Shown here: positions 1-7,591 of the stretch, piece by piece
Layout: each line of letters begins with the position of its first letter
How positions within the stretch are numbered: the stretch's first letter is position 1
Assembly (NCBI RefSeq): GCF_963675585.1
Contig: NZ_OY776414.1
Coordinates: forward strand, 3,017,001-3,081,000
DNA: 64,000 nucleotides
Reading direction: 5' to 3'
From: an uncultured Draconibacterium sp.
GTDB taxonomy: Bacteria; Bacteroidota; Bacteroidia; Bacteroidales; Prolixibacteraceae
Position numbers and translations under genes: made by a program
Notes under the pieces: generated by a model
Told to the model about the DNA's origin: nothing
The model's input: the letters and a program-made list of their open reading frames with translations, nothing else
Database searches by the model: none

Positions 1-1
1 G

Positions 2-346
2 ATGCGAAATTCGCGCCAGCACCAAAGCATGTCATCCACCGAAAGGCAAGTGCAGCAATTAACACGTCGTCCGTCGAGTTCACCAATAAAAACGAGCCAA
101 TCGCATAACATTTTTAATAAAAAACTCGTTTCGTTAAAAGAAACAGGTAAAACACAAGATGCATTTGCAGGTGACGATCCGGCAAAAATACAGTCGGGAA
201 TGGTGGTCGAACACCAGCGTTTTGGGAAAGGAAAAGTACTTCAGGTTGAAGGTGTAGCGCCGGATATAAAGGCAACAGTATACTTTCAAACCGGTGCACA
301 AAAACAATTATTGCTTAAATTTGCCAAGCTGAAAATTATTGGATAA
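2..346 (+). CDS. uvrD: UvrD/PcrA-type ATP-dependent DNA helicase, C-terminal fragment
   Basis: Only the last 114 codons are in the window; the gene starts upstream. The visible part has a low-complexity Ser/Gln-rich linker (residues 1-60) and then the small C-terminal domain typical of UvrD/PcrA superfamily 1 helicases, with the pattern G-x-V-V-x-H-x-x-F-G-x-G-x-V near residues 65-80 and a hydrophobic/basic end (KFAKLKIIG). Family members unwind DNA in nucleotide excision and mismatch repair; the C-terminal domain is thought to contact RNA polymerase. The helicase motifs themselves lie outside the window, so identification rests on this tail alone. It precedes DUF4290 and murA on the same strand. 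Confidence 0.75.
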   Translation: MRNSRQHQSMSSTERQVQQLTRRPSSSPIKTSQSHNIFNKKLVSLKETGKTQDAFAGDDPAKIQSGMVVEHQRFGKGKVLQVEGVAPDIKATVYFQTGAQKQLLLKFAKLKIIG

Positions 347-390
347 ATTGGGTTTAACGATAATTAATTCGTGATTTGTCGGGAATTCAT

Positions 391-398
391 TAGTTTTG
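391..398 (+). promoter_or_regulatory. Bacteroidota -7 element upstream of DUF4290/murA
   Basis: TAGTTTTG matches the Bacteroidota -7 consensus TAnnTTTG, 70 nt before the ATG at 468. No well-spaced TTTG -33 box was found, so this is a moderate call. Confidence 0.4.
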
Positions 399-467
399 CA
401 GTTCACTTCGGGAATAAATCCTACAAATTTACTTGAAGATTAGATTTATATCAAATACGATTTTTAG

Positions 468-1064
468 ATGGATTACAATTCAAACAGAAAAAAACTAGCT
501 CTTCCTGAGTACGGAAGAAATATACAAAATATGGTCGATTATTTAATGACCATTGAAGACCGTGACAAAAGAAACAAATCGGCACAAACGGTTATCGATG
601 TAATGGGAAATTTATATCCCTTTCTTCGTGATGTGGCCGAATTCAAGCACAAACTTTGGGATCACCTGGCCATCATGTCCGATTTTCAGTTAGACATTGA
701 TTACCCTTATGATTTACCATCGCGTGAAATTCTTACATCCAAACCAAATCAGGTTCCATACAACCAGCATTTTATCCGCTGGAAACACTATGGAAGAACG
801 ATGGAATTAATGATTGAGAAAGCATTGGAATACGAAGGCGAAGAACGTGAAATTATGATTGAACAATTGGCCAATCATATGAAAAAATCGTACCTGGCAT
901 GGAACAAAGATGCCGTTGAGGATCAGAAAATCTTTACCGACCTTGAAATTTTGTCGGAAGGCCGGCTTAAAGTAAATGAAGACCTTCAACTTGCTGATTC
1001 AAAAACGCTGATCGGTAAAAAGAAAAAACCTCAGCAAAACAAACAGAATAAAAAGAAAAAATAA
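468..1064 (+). CDS. DUF4290 domain-containing protein
   Basis: A 198-residue soluble protein without signal peptide or membrane segment. The body (residues 1-175) matches the Bacteroidota-restricted DUF4290 family, recognisable from the YGRNIQNMVDY and YPYDLP stretches. The C-terminus (about 180-198) is an almost pure Lys/Gln/Asn tail, which could bind nucleic acid (inference). It lies 27 nt upstream of murA on the same strand, an arrangement conserved in Bacteroidota, so co-transcription with peptidoglycan precursor synthesis is likely. Molecular function is unknown. Confidence 0.85.
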   Translation: MDYNSNRKKLALPEYGRNIQNMVDYLMTIEDRDKRNKSAQTVIDVMGNLYPFLRDVAEFKHKLWDHLAIMSDFQLDIDYPYDLPSREILTSKPNQVPYNQHFIRWKHYGRTMELMIEKALEYEGEEREIMIEQLANHMKKSYLAWNKDAVEDQKIFTDLEILSEGRLKVNEDLQLADSKTLIGKKKKPQQNKQNKKKK

Positions 1065-1091
1065 TTTTTCCCATTTCAAATTGAATCTCCA

Positions 1092-2396
1092 ATGTCAACT
1101 TTCAAAATAGAAGGTGGATACAAATTACAAGGTGACCTCGAACCTCAGGGAGCAAAAAACGAGGCGCTGCAAATAATTTGTGCTACTTTGTTAACCGCCG
1201 AAAAAACCGTTATCGAAAACATTCCTGAAATTCGTGATGTTCTGAAACTGATCGAAATTCTTAAGGGACTTGGTGTTCGTTCTGAACGAATAAAAAAAGG
1301 CCATTTTGTTTTTGATGCATCCAGTATAAACATCGATTTTCTGAAAAGCCCCGAATATGCAAAACAAGCCGGAGTTTTACGTGGGTCGATTATGATTATT
1401 GGCCCGCTTTTGGCCCGCTTTGGCAGAGGATTTATACCTCAGCCCGGCGGCGACAAAATTGGCCGGCGACGAGTTGACACACATTTTATAGGCCTGCAAA
1501 AACTGGGGGCCGAGTTTGAATACGATGCCGAAAATCATTGGTATTCCATTTCTGCAAAAAAACTTACAGGCGCCTATATGTTGCTCGATGAAGCTTCTGT
1601 TACCGGAACAGCAAACATTGTTATGGCTGCGGTTCTGGCCGAAGGAACCACTACAATATATAACGCCGCCTGCGAACCCTACTTACAACAGCTTTGTAAA
1701 ATGCTGGTTTCGATGGGAGCTAAAATCAATGGCATTGGATCGAATTTACTTACTATTGAAGGTGTTACATCGCTTAGTACCTGCTCGCACCGAATACTTC
1801 CCGACATGATTGAGGTAGGTAGTTTTATTGGTTTAGCTGCCATGACTGCTTCTGAAATAAACATAAAAAATGTGGGAATCGAACACCTTGGAATTATTCC
1901 AGAATCGTTCCGCAGGCTTGGGATAAATGTGAAACAGGTTGGCGACGATTTATTGGTACGCGAAACCGAGCATTACGAAATTGAATCATACATTGATGGT
2001 TCGATAATGACCATTGCCGATGCACCCTGGCCGGGTCTCACCCCCGATCTTTTGAGTGTATTTTTGGTAGTTGCCACACAGGCAAAAGGCAGCGTTCTCA
2101 TTCATCAGAAAATGTTTGAAAGCCGCCTGTTTTTTGTCGATAAACTAATTGACATGGGTGCTCAAATTATATTGTGCGATCCACACCGGGCCACTGTAAT
2201 CGGACTCGATCGTAAATTTAGTTTACGCGCAACCAAAATGGTTTCGCCCGATATTCGGGCCGGAATTGCACTGCTTATTGCAGCCATGTCGGCAAAAGGA
2301 ACAAGTACAATCGATAATATTGAACAAATAGACAGAGGTTATGAAGATATTGACGGGCGCTTAAATCGTTTGGGAGCCAGAATATCAAGGAGCTAA
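1092..2396 (+). CDS. murA: UDP-N-acetylglucosamine 1-carboxyvinyltransferase MurA
   Basis: Catalyses the first committed cytoplasmic step of peptidoglycan synthesis, transferring enolpyruvate from PEP to UDP-GlcNAc. The 434 residues are a normal full length and cover both EPSP-synthase-like lobes. The substrate-binding pair K22-N23 (AKNEA) and the general base region TPDLLS (D319, matching E. coli D305) are present. The mobile active-site loop reads [15 protein letters not shown]: residue 121 is Asp where E. coli has Cys115, the residue alkylated by fosfomycin. Such Asp variants are catalytically competent in other bacteria but fosfomycin-insensitive. It follows DUF4290 by 27 nt. Confidence 0.96.
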   Translation: MSTFKIEGGYKLQGDLEPQGAKNEALQIICATLLTAEKTVIENIPEIRDVLKLIEILKGLGVRSERIKKGHFVFDASSINIDFLKSPEYAKQAGVLRGSIMIIGPLLARFGRGFIPQPGGDKIGRRRVDTHFIGLQKLGAEFEYDAENHWYSISAKKLTGAYMLLDEASVTGTANIVMAAVLAEGTTTIYNAACEPYLQQLCKMLVSMGAKINGIGSNLLTIEGVTSLSTCSHRILPDMIEVGSFIGLAAMTASEINIKNVGIEHLGIIPESFRRLGINVKQVGDDLLVRETEHYEIESYIDGSIMTIADAPWPGLTPDLLSVFLVVATQAKGSVLIHQKMFESRLFFVDKLIDMGAQIILCDPHRATVIGLDRKFSLRATKMVSPDIRAGIALLIAAMSAKGTSTIDNIEQIDRGYEDIDGRLNRLGARISRS

Positions 2397-2450
2397 AATC
2401 CGTTCGGTTAAACAATCCTCTACCTTTTTCGTTTATTTGTAATTACCAAT

Positions 2451-2458
2451 TATATTTG
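2451..2458 (+). promoter_or_regulatory. Bacteroidota -7 element upstream of the thioredoxin-like gene
   Basis: TATATTTG fits TAnnTTTG exactly and lies 23 nt before the ATG at 2482, implying a short leader. The nearest TTTG (2436-2439) is only 11 nt upstream, closer than usual for a -33 box. Confidence 0.4.
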
Positions 2459-2481
2459 CGTACGAATAAGAAAAGTTAATT

Positions 2482-2994
2482 ATGAAGAAAATAGTTTTAT
2501 TACTTGCAATTGTTTTAATGGGAACCGGAGTTTCATTTGCCCAGAAAATTGGAATCAACATTGGAGACAAAGCCCCCGAATTAGTGGGAACTACTCCCGA
2601 TGGCCAAACAATTAAACTTTCGGATACCAAAGGAAAATTAGTATTGTTGGATTTCTGGGCATCATGGTGTGGTCCTTGCCGACGCGAAAATCCCAATGTA
2701 ATTAATACCTACAAAGAATACAATTCGAAAAAATTCACAAACGGCGATGGTTTCGTAATTTTTAATGTATCACTCGACAAAACAGCTGATGCATGGAAGA
2801 ACGGAATTACACAGGATAAATTAAACTGGCCGTATCATATCAGCGATTTAAAGGGATGGCAATCGAAACATGCTGCTGTGTATGGAGTTCGCAGTATTCC
2901 GTCAAATTTTTTAATTGATGAAAACGGAATAATTGTAGCCAAACAGCTTCGCGGACCTGCTTTGGGAGCAACCCTAAAAAAATACGTAAAATAA
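2482..2994 (+). CDS. Secreted TlpA/thioredoxin-fold thiol-disulfide oxidoreductase
   Basis: A 170-residue protein with a clear signal peptide (residues 1-20, MKKIVLLLAI then cleavage after SFA). The mature part is a TlpA/AhpC-TSA-like thioredoxin fold: an N-terminal GDKAPE strand, the catalytic WCGPC motif (C63 and C66) after LLDFWAS, and a cis-proline region at RSIPSNF. It is expected to act in the periplasm in reduction or isomerisation of disulfides or cytochrome c maturation; the sequence does not reveal the client. It is a single-domain version, shorter than the N-terminally extended TlpA proteins common in Bacteroidota. Confidence 0.88.
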   Translation: MKKIVLLLAIVLMGTGVSFAQKIGINIGDKAPELVGTTPDGQTIKLSDTKGKLVLLDFWASWCGPCRRENPNVINTYKEYNSKKFTNGDGFVIFNVSLDKTADAWKNGITQDKLNWPYHISDLKGWQSKHAAVYGVRSIPSNFLIDENGIIVAKQLRGPALGATLKKYVK

Positions 2995-3035
2995 ACTGAC
3001 ATAGCGTTTAGTTTAAATCTATTTCAATTCGATCA

Positions 3036-3070
3036 AATTGGCACTCAATATTCTATTTGGGTGCCAATTT
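3036..3070 (+). terminator. Possible terminator between the thioredoxin gene and grpE
   Basis: Perfect 10-bp stem AAATTGGCAC (3036-3045) / GTGCCAATTT (3061-3070) with a 15-nt loop, followed by GTCTTTTA. The T run is weak, and the hairpin overlaps the grpE promoter, so it could also be regulatory. Confidence 0.4.
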
Positions 3071-3084
3071 GTCTTTTATATTTG
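3056..3084 (+). promoter_or_regulatory. grpE-dnaJ promoter
   Basis: TTTG (3056-3059), 17-nt spacer, TATATTTG (3077-3084) fits the Bacteroidota vegetative consensus TTTG-N17-23-TAnnTTTG. It sits 40 nt before the grpE ATG. No CIRCE-type heat-shock operator is visible. Confidence 0.5.
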
Positions 3085-3123
3085 CATGGCAAAATTTTTG
3101 TTATCGAAGGGTAGCAAAATAAA

Positions 3124-3741
3124 ATGGTAAAAATGGCAGAAGAAAAAGTAAATAAAGGGGAAAATACAGAGGAAGAAGTATTGGAAAACACAAACAATAC
3201 AGACGAGGTAGAAACACAAACCCCGGATACAGAAACGGAGGAGATAGATTCTTCTTCGAAAAAGAAAAAATCGAAAAAAGATAAAAAGGAAGCAAAGATT
3301 GAAGAACTGGGTGAAAAACTTCAGGAGATTCAGGATAAACACTTGCGTTTGCAAGCCGAATTCGACAATTTTCGCCGACGTACAATAAAAGAAAAAGCTG
3401 ACCTGATTAAATCGGGTGGCGAAACAGTTCTTGTTAACATTCTTCCTGTAATCGACGATTTCGAGCGTGCAATTGATTCGTTAAAAGAAGTTGCTGATGA
3501 AGACGCGGGAAAGCAGGGAACCCTACTGATTTACAATAAGTTTCAGGAATTTCTGAAACAAAACAATGTAAAAGAGATTGAGGCTTTGCACCAGGATTTT
3601 GACGTGGACTTACACGAAGCATTGACAAAAATTCCTGCACCGGAAGACAAACTGAAGGGAAAAGTTGTCGATGTAATTTCGAAAGGATATTGTTTAAATG
3701 AAAAGGTAATCCGGTTTGCCAAAGTTGTAATCGGAGAATAA
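3124..3741 (+). CDS. grpE: GrpE nucleotide exchange factor
   Basis: Cochaperone that releases ADP from DnaK. The 205 residues have a highly acidic then Lys-rich disordered N-terminus (1-65), a long coiled-coil helix (about 65-125, with [11 protein letters not shown] typical of GrpE) and the C-terminal beta-wing domain ending in [17 protein letters not shown]. Two in-frame ATGs (3124 and 3133) are possible starts; the first is used, without a Shine-Dalgarno sequence to decide. It is followed 20 nt later by dnaJ, forming a chaperone operon that lacks dnaK in this window. Confidence 0.95.
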   Translation: MVKMAEEKVNKGENTEEEVLENTNNTDEVETQTPDTETEEIDSSSKKKKSKKDKKEAKIEELGEKLQEIQDKHLRLQAEFDNFRRRTIKEKADLIKSGGETVLVNILPVIDDFERAIDSLKEVADEDAGKQGTLLIYNKFQEFLKQNNVKEIEALHQDFDVDLHEALTKIPAPEDKLKGKVVDVISKGYCLNEKVIRFAKVVIGE

Positions 3742-3760
3742 TTTTGACGCAGGAAAAACG

Positions 3761-4924
3761 ATGGCAAAAAGAGATTATTACGAAGTTTTAGAAGTTGGTA
3801 AAAACGCCACACCGGAGGAAATAAAAAAAGCCTACCGTAAAAAAGCGATCCAGTATCACCCCGATAAAAATCCGGGAGACAAACAAGCTGAAGAAAACTT
3901 TAAAGAAGCTGCAGAAGCCTACGAAGTATTAAGTAAGCCTGATAAAAAGCAAAGATACGATCAGTTTGGCCATGCCGGAGTGGGCGGAGCTGCCGGAGGT
4001 GGTTTCGGCGGTGGAGGATTCTCTGACATCGAAGATATTTTCTCGTCGTTTGGCGATATTTTTGGCGGCCATTTTGGCGGCTTTGGTGGTTTCGGCGGAG
4101 GTGGAAGCCGCGGCCGGGGCGGACGTCGTGTGAGTCGGGGATCCGACCTCCGGGTAAAAGTACGACTTAACCTGAGTGAAATTGTAAATGGCGTTGAGAA
4201 GAAAATTAAAGTAAAAAAATACGTTGCTTGTCAGCATTGCACTGGCACGGGTGCTAAAGATGGTTCGTCGTATTCTACTTGCGGAACTTGTGGAGGTGCC
4301 GGCCAGGTAACCCGCATTCAAAATACGCTGCTTGGACAAATGCAAACAACTTCGGCTTGTCCGACTTGCCAGGGAGAAGGTAAAATGATTACCGATAAAT
4401 GTAACCACTGTGCCGGAGAGGGTGTGGTTCGCGAAGAAGAAGTAATCAGCATAAAAATACCTGCAGGAGTTGGCGAAGGCATGCAGCTAAATGTTTCGGG
4501 AAAAGGAAATACCGGTCGACGTGGCGGAATTAATGGTGATTTACTGGTGGTAATTACCGAAGAAGATCACGAAGAATTGGTACGTGACGGCAACAACCTC
4601 ATATACAATTTATTCCTTTCGTTCCCTGAAATTACCTTGGGAACAACGGCTGAAATTCCAACCGTAGAAAGTAAAGTAAAAGTAAAAATTGAAGCAGGAA
4701 CACAACCTGAAAAAATACTTCGTTTACGAGGAAAAGGTATACCGGATGTAAATGGTTACGGGCGTGGCGATTTGCTGGTTCGTGTACATGTTTGGATTCC
4801 GAAACGTCTGAGCAACGATGAAAAACGAGCGCTTGAGAAACTGCAGGCATCGCCGGGATTTCAGGATGGACCATCGGCTTCTGAAAAATCATTCTTTCAG
4901 AAAATGAAAGACATGTTTGAGTAG
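3761..4924 (+). CDS. dnaJ: Chaperone protein DnaJ
   Basis: Full-length type I Hsp40 (387 residues) that stimulates DnaK ATPase and delivers unfolded clients. Domain order: J domain (1-70, HPD motif at 33-35), Gly/Phe-rich linker (about 72-125), four CxxCxGxG zinc-finger repeats ([32 protein letters not shown]) and C-terminal client-binding/dimerisation domains. It lies 20 nt after grpE and ends just before a strong terminator. Confidence 0.97.
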   Translation: MAKRDYYEVLEVGKNATPEEIKKAYRKKAIQYHPDKNPGDKQAEENFKEAAEAYEVLSKPDKKQRYDQFGHAGVGGAAGGGFGGGGFSDIEDIFSSFGDIFGGHFGGFGGFGGGGSRGRGGRRVSRGSDLRVKVRLNLSEIVNGVEKKIKVKKYVACQHCTGTGAKDGSSYSTCGTCGGAGQVTRIQNTLLGQMQTTSACPTCQGEGKMITDKCNHCAGEGVVREEEVISIKIPAGVGEGMQLNVSGKGNTGRRGGINGDLLVVITEEDHEELVRDGNNLIYNLFLSFPEITLGTTAEIPTVESKVKVKIEAGTQPEKILRLRGKGIPDVNGYGRGDLLVRVHVWIPKRLSNDEKRALEKLQASPGFQDGPSASEKSFFQKMKDMFE

Positions 4925-4950
4925 CGATTAAAAATTAAATACAAATAGTT

Positions 4951-4978
4951 AAAAGCCCGGTTTTTACCGGGCTTTTTT
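4951..4978 (+). terminator. Rho-independent terminator of grpE-dnaJ
   Basis: Stem AAAAGCCCGG / CCGGGCTTTT with a 6-nt TTTTTA loop and a run of T residues, 27 nt after the dnaJ stop codon. Confidence 0.9.
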
Positions 4979-5165
4979 ATTGTATCCGGCATTATTTACA
5001 GAACACTACTGATTTGCGATTGAGTTGAGCCTCATTTTCATTTCCTTTTTTAAGCCTTTCCAATTGTCTATCGGCATTAACCATTGTAATTTCATCATTT
5101 CGCTTAAGGCTTACTCTGAAAAACAACTGGTTTAATTTGGAAAACTCCTTTACTACATTAATTTT

Positions 5166-5179
5166 GTTACTTCTGTAAC
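5166..5179 (+). promoter_or_regulatory. Palindrome immediately upstream of the Crp/Fnr-family gene
   Basis: GTTAC-TTCT-GTAAC is a perfect 5-bp-arm palindrome ending 7 nt before the ATG at 5187. Position and symmetry suit an autoregulatory site for the dimeric Crp/Fnr protein (inference). Single half-sites of the same sequence recur downstream of the gene at 5856-5860 and 5895-5899. Confidence 0.35.
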
Positions 5180-5186
5180 TACTAAG

Positions 5187-5816
5187 ATGGAAAACTTCAA
5201 CCGACAATTTAACTTTCTTGAACCGGAACTTCAGGAAGAAATCCTAAAAGTGTCTGTTCACAAGACATTTGCACCCAAAGAAGCCTTAATACGTGAAGGG
5301 CAGTTTATTGCAAGCTTCCCGCTTGTTTTAAGTGGTCTTATCCGGGTATCGCGTACCAGCGACGATGGAAACGAATTATTACTTTATCATTTGCACAAAA
5401 ATGAAGTATGTGCCATGTCGCTAACCTGTTGCATGGCCCGCCAAATAAGCGATGTTAATGCTGTGGCAGAGGAAGACACCGAGGTTCTGCTCATTCCGGT
5501 AGAAATGCTCGATGCATGGATTAGTAAATATCCGCTTTGGAAACAATTTGTAATGATCACTTTTCAGCATCGATTTAAAGAGCTGATAGATACTTTGGAT
5601 GCAGTAGCATTTATGAAATTAGACGAACGACTGGTAAAATATTTTAAAGACCGATATAAAAAATCGGGGGTGACTACATTTTCAGGAACCCATCAGGATT
5701 TGGCTCTTCAACTTAATTCTTCACGCGAGGTAATTTCGCGACTACTAAAAAAATTAGAGATCGACAATAAAATTGAATTATCCCGAAATTTTATCGATTT
5801 TTCAGGACTTGTGTGA
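5187..5816 (+). CDS. Crp/Fnr-family transcriptional regulator
   Basis: A 209-residue one-component regulator. Residues about 15-125 form the cyclic-nucleotide-binding-like beta-roll, followed by a dimerisation helix and a C-terminal winged helix (about 150-209) whose recognition helix contains LNSSREVISRLLKKLE, a typical Crp/Fnr pattern. Three cysteines (C75, C81, C82) cluster in the sensor domain, but the N-terminal four-Cys iron-sulfur pattern of Fnr is absent, so the signal cannot be named. No enzyme gene is co-transcribed: the gene is monocistronic and followed by a terminator at 5945. A palindrome just upstream suggests autoregulation. Confidence 0.88.
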   Translation: MENFNRQFNFLEPELQEEILKVSVHKTFAPKEALIREGQFIASFPLVLSGLIRVSRTSDDGNELLLYHLHKNEVCAMSLTCCMARQISDVNAVAEEDTEVLLIPVEMLDAWISKYPLWKQFVMITFQHRFKELIDTLDAVAFMKLDERLVKYFKDRYKKSGVTTFSGTHQDLALQLNSSREVISRLLKKLEIDNKIELSRNFIDFSGLV

Positions 5817-5944
5817 CTTATATTACATCCCACATATGGAATCCTTATTTTCTTTGTAACGGTTAAAATATAATACAATTAGTTCATAACTATTGTTACA
5901 CAATTTTTTGGGTTATAAAATCGGTTAGTAGTTGAAGGTTGATG

Positions 5945-5976
5945 GCCATCTGTCGGTTGACAGATGGCTTTTTTTT
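5945..5976 (+). terminator. Rho-independent terminator after the Crp/Fnr gene
   Basis: Perfect 10-bp stem GCCATCTGTC / GACAGATGGC with a GGTT loop and eight T residues. It lies 128 nt after the stop codon, giving the regulator a long 3' untranslated region. The rest of the 5817-6165 gap is AT-rich, with no credible gene. Confidence 0.85.
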
Positions 5977-6165
5977 GCTCAAATTCCAGCCAATTAGTAT
6001 GTTATCCTGCCTTTTCACGATTCCATACATATCCTTTATTTGCAATTCGGGATTAATGTTAATTTCATATTGAAAACTAATCGGCCGTTTGGGTGACAAA
6101 TTATAGGAATAATGCTGATATTTGTCACCAATCAGCAACAGAGTAACAACTTAAAATTTAGCCAG

Positions 6166-7341
6166 ATGTTCAAAATTCAAACTTTGAATAAAATTGACCC
6201 GGAAGGGTTAAAACTTTTTCCATTAAACAATTACGAAATTGCCAGCGAGCTCCCAAATCCGGATGCAATTGTTTTGCGCAGTTTTAAAATGCACGACATG
6301 GAATTACCATCGTCGGTAAAAGCAATTGCCAGAGCAGGAGCAGGAGTGAATAACATTCCTATTGACAAATGCACTGAAAAAGGCGTTGTAGTTTTTAATA
6401 CTCCCGGCGCAAATGCCAATGGAGTAAAAGAGGCAGTAATTGCCGGTTTAATGCTTTCTTCGCGCGATATTATTGGCGGAGTAAACTGGGCTAAAACTTT
6501 AATTGGTGAAGGCGATGCAGTAGGTGCATTGGTTGAAAAAGGCAAAAGTAATTTTGCAGGAAATGAGATTAAAGGTAAAACACTTGCAGTAATTGGCCTG
6601 GGTGCCATTGGTGTATTGGTTGCCAATGCTGCTTCGGCACTTAGAATGAATGTAATTGGATACGATCCGTACATGTCGGTAAAACACGCCTTAAAACTTA
6701 GCCGCGAAGTGAGCTGGGTGGAAGGAATTCAGGTTTTATTGCAACAAGCCGATTACGTAACAATTAATATTCCGCTAACTGCCGACACCAAAGGTTACAT
6801 CAACAAAGACAAATTTGCCATGATGAAAGACGGTGTTAAAATTTTAAATTTTGCCCGTGGCGGATTGGTAGATCACGCTGATTTGAAAGACGCACTGGCA
6901 TCAGGTAAAGTAGCAAAATATGTTACCGATTTCCCTGATGAAGAATGCCTAAAAATGGACGGTGTAATTTCTATACCTCACCTGGGTGCTTCAACTGCCG
7001 AATCGGAAACCAACTGTGCAATTATGGCTGTTGAACAAATGCGTGAATACCTTGAAAATGGAAATATCATTAACTCGGTAAACTTTCCGGCAGCTGAAAT
7101 GGAAAGAAACGGTGGTAGCCGCATTTTAATTGCCAACAAAAACATTCCTAATATGGTAAGCCAGATTTCTTCGGTTCTTGCTGCAGAGCACCTTAACATC
7201 GATAACATGTTAAACAAAAAACGCGACGACATTGCTTACAATATCATTGACATTGATTCGAAAACTGTTTCGGATAGCGTAAAAGAAAAATTAATGGCAA
7301 TCGACGGAATCTTTATGGTTCGTATTATTGAAGCAAAATAG
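6166..7341 (+). CDS. serA: D-3-phosphoglycerate dehydrogenase
   Basis: Oxidises 3-phosphoglycerate to 3-phosphohydroxypyruvate in the first step of serine synthesis. The ATG at 6166 (MFKIQTLNKI) gives 391 residues and the conserved N-terminus of Bacteroidota homologues; an in-frame ATG at 6112 would add 18 atypical residues. Substrate- and NAD-binding domains are present, with Rossmann motif GLGAIG, the catalytic Arg in NFARGG and catalytic His in PHLGAS, and a C-terminal ACT domain (about the last 75 residues) expected to mediate serine feedback. Unlike the usual Bacteroidota arrangement, serC is not adjacent. Confidence 0.93.
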   Translation: MFKIQTLNKIDPEGLKLFPLNNYEIASELPNPDAIVLRSFKMHDMELPSSVKAIARAGAGVNNIPIDKCTEKGVVVFNTPGANANGVKEAVIAGLMLSSRDIIGGVNWAKTLIGEGDAVGALVEKGKSNFAGNEIKGKTLAVIGLGAIGVLVANAASALRMNVIGYDPYMSVKHALKLSREVSWVEGIQVLLQQADYVTINIPLTADTKGYINKDKFAMMKDGVKILNFARGGLVDHADLKDALASGKVAKYVTDFPDEECLKMDGVISIPHLGASTAESETNCAIMAVEQMREYLENGNIINSVNFPAAEMERNGGSRILIANKNIPNMVSQISSVLAAEHLNIDNMLNKKRDDIAYNIIDIDSKTVSDSVKEKLMAIDGIFMVRIIEAK

Positions 7342-7391
7342 TACCAACTGTATCAATTGATTTTATCCGTTTGATGGCCAATGGATATAAT

Positions 7392-7428
7392 AAAGGAGAA
7401 ATCTGTTTTAAACGGATTTCTCCTTTTT
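7392..7428 (+). terminator. Rho-independent terminator of serA
   Basis: Perfect 12-bp stem AAAGGAGAAATC / GATTTCTCCTTT with an 11-nt loop and T tract, 50 nt after the serA stop codon. Confidence 0.88.
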
Positions 7429-7541
7429 AATTTATGTGTGTAAAAACTTATACAATAATGAATTGAAGCAAACATTCCGCCAGTAATCCTAAATAATCAT
7501 TAACAACTGATCAGGGGTAATTTAAAGTCTTTCTTTTTTAC

Positions 7542-7549
7542 TATTTTTG
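7542..7549 (+). promoter_or_regulatory. Bacteroidota -7 element upstream of transketolase
   Basis: TATTTTTG matches TAnnTTTG and lies 43 nt before the ATG at 7592. A clear TTTG -33 box is not seen. Confidence 0.35.
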
Positions 7550-7591
7550 GAGTCCTGTCCTACCTAAAAATGTTGAATTAAAAGAACAAAC

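Noticed and set aside
3929-4408. Long antisense frame opposite dnaJ
   Set aside because: A shadow of the Gly-rich and zinc-finger codons of dnaJ; the + strand gene is certain.
4992-5207. A 71-codon - strand reading frame between dnaJ and the Crp/Fnr gene
   Set aside because: Its start overlaps the Crp/Fnr gene and its palindromic upstream site; no domain or signal; low-complexity composition.
5896-6138. An 80-codon - strand reading frame between the Crp/Fnr gene and serA
   Set aside because: It contains the perfect terminator hairpin of the Crp/Fnr gene and no recognisable domain.
6112-6165. Upstream start for SerA giving 18 more residues
   Set aside because: Homologues begin with MFKIQT-like sequence at 6166; the extension is Asn/Gln-rich and not family-like.
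6231-6674. Long antisense frame opposite serA
   Set aside because: It exists only because of the codon usage of serA; the encoded sequence has no family features.
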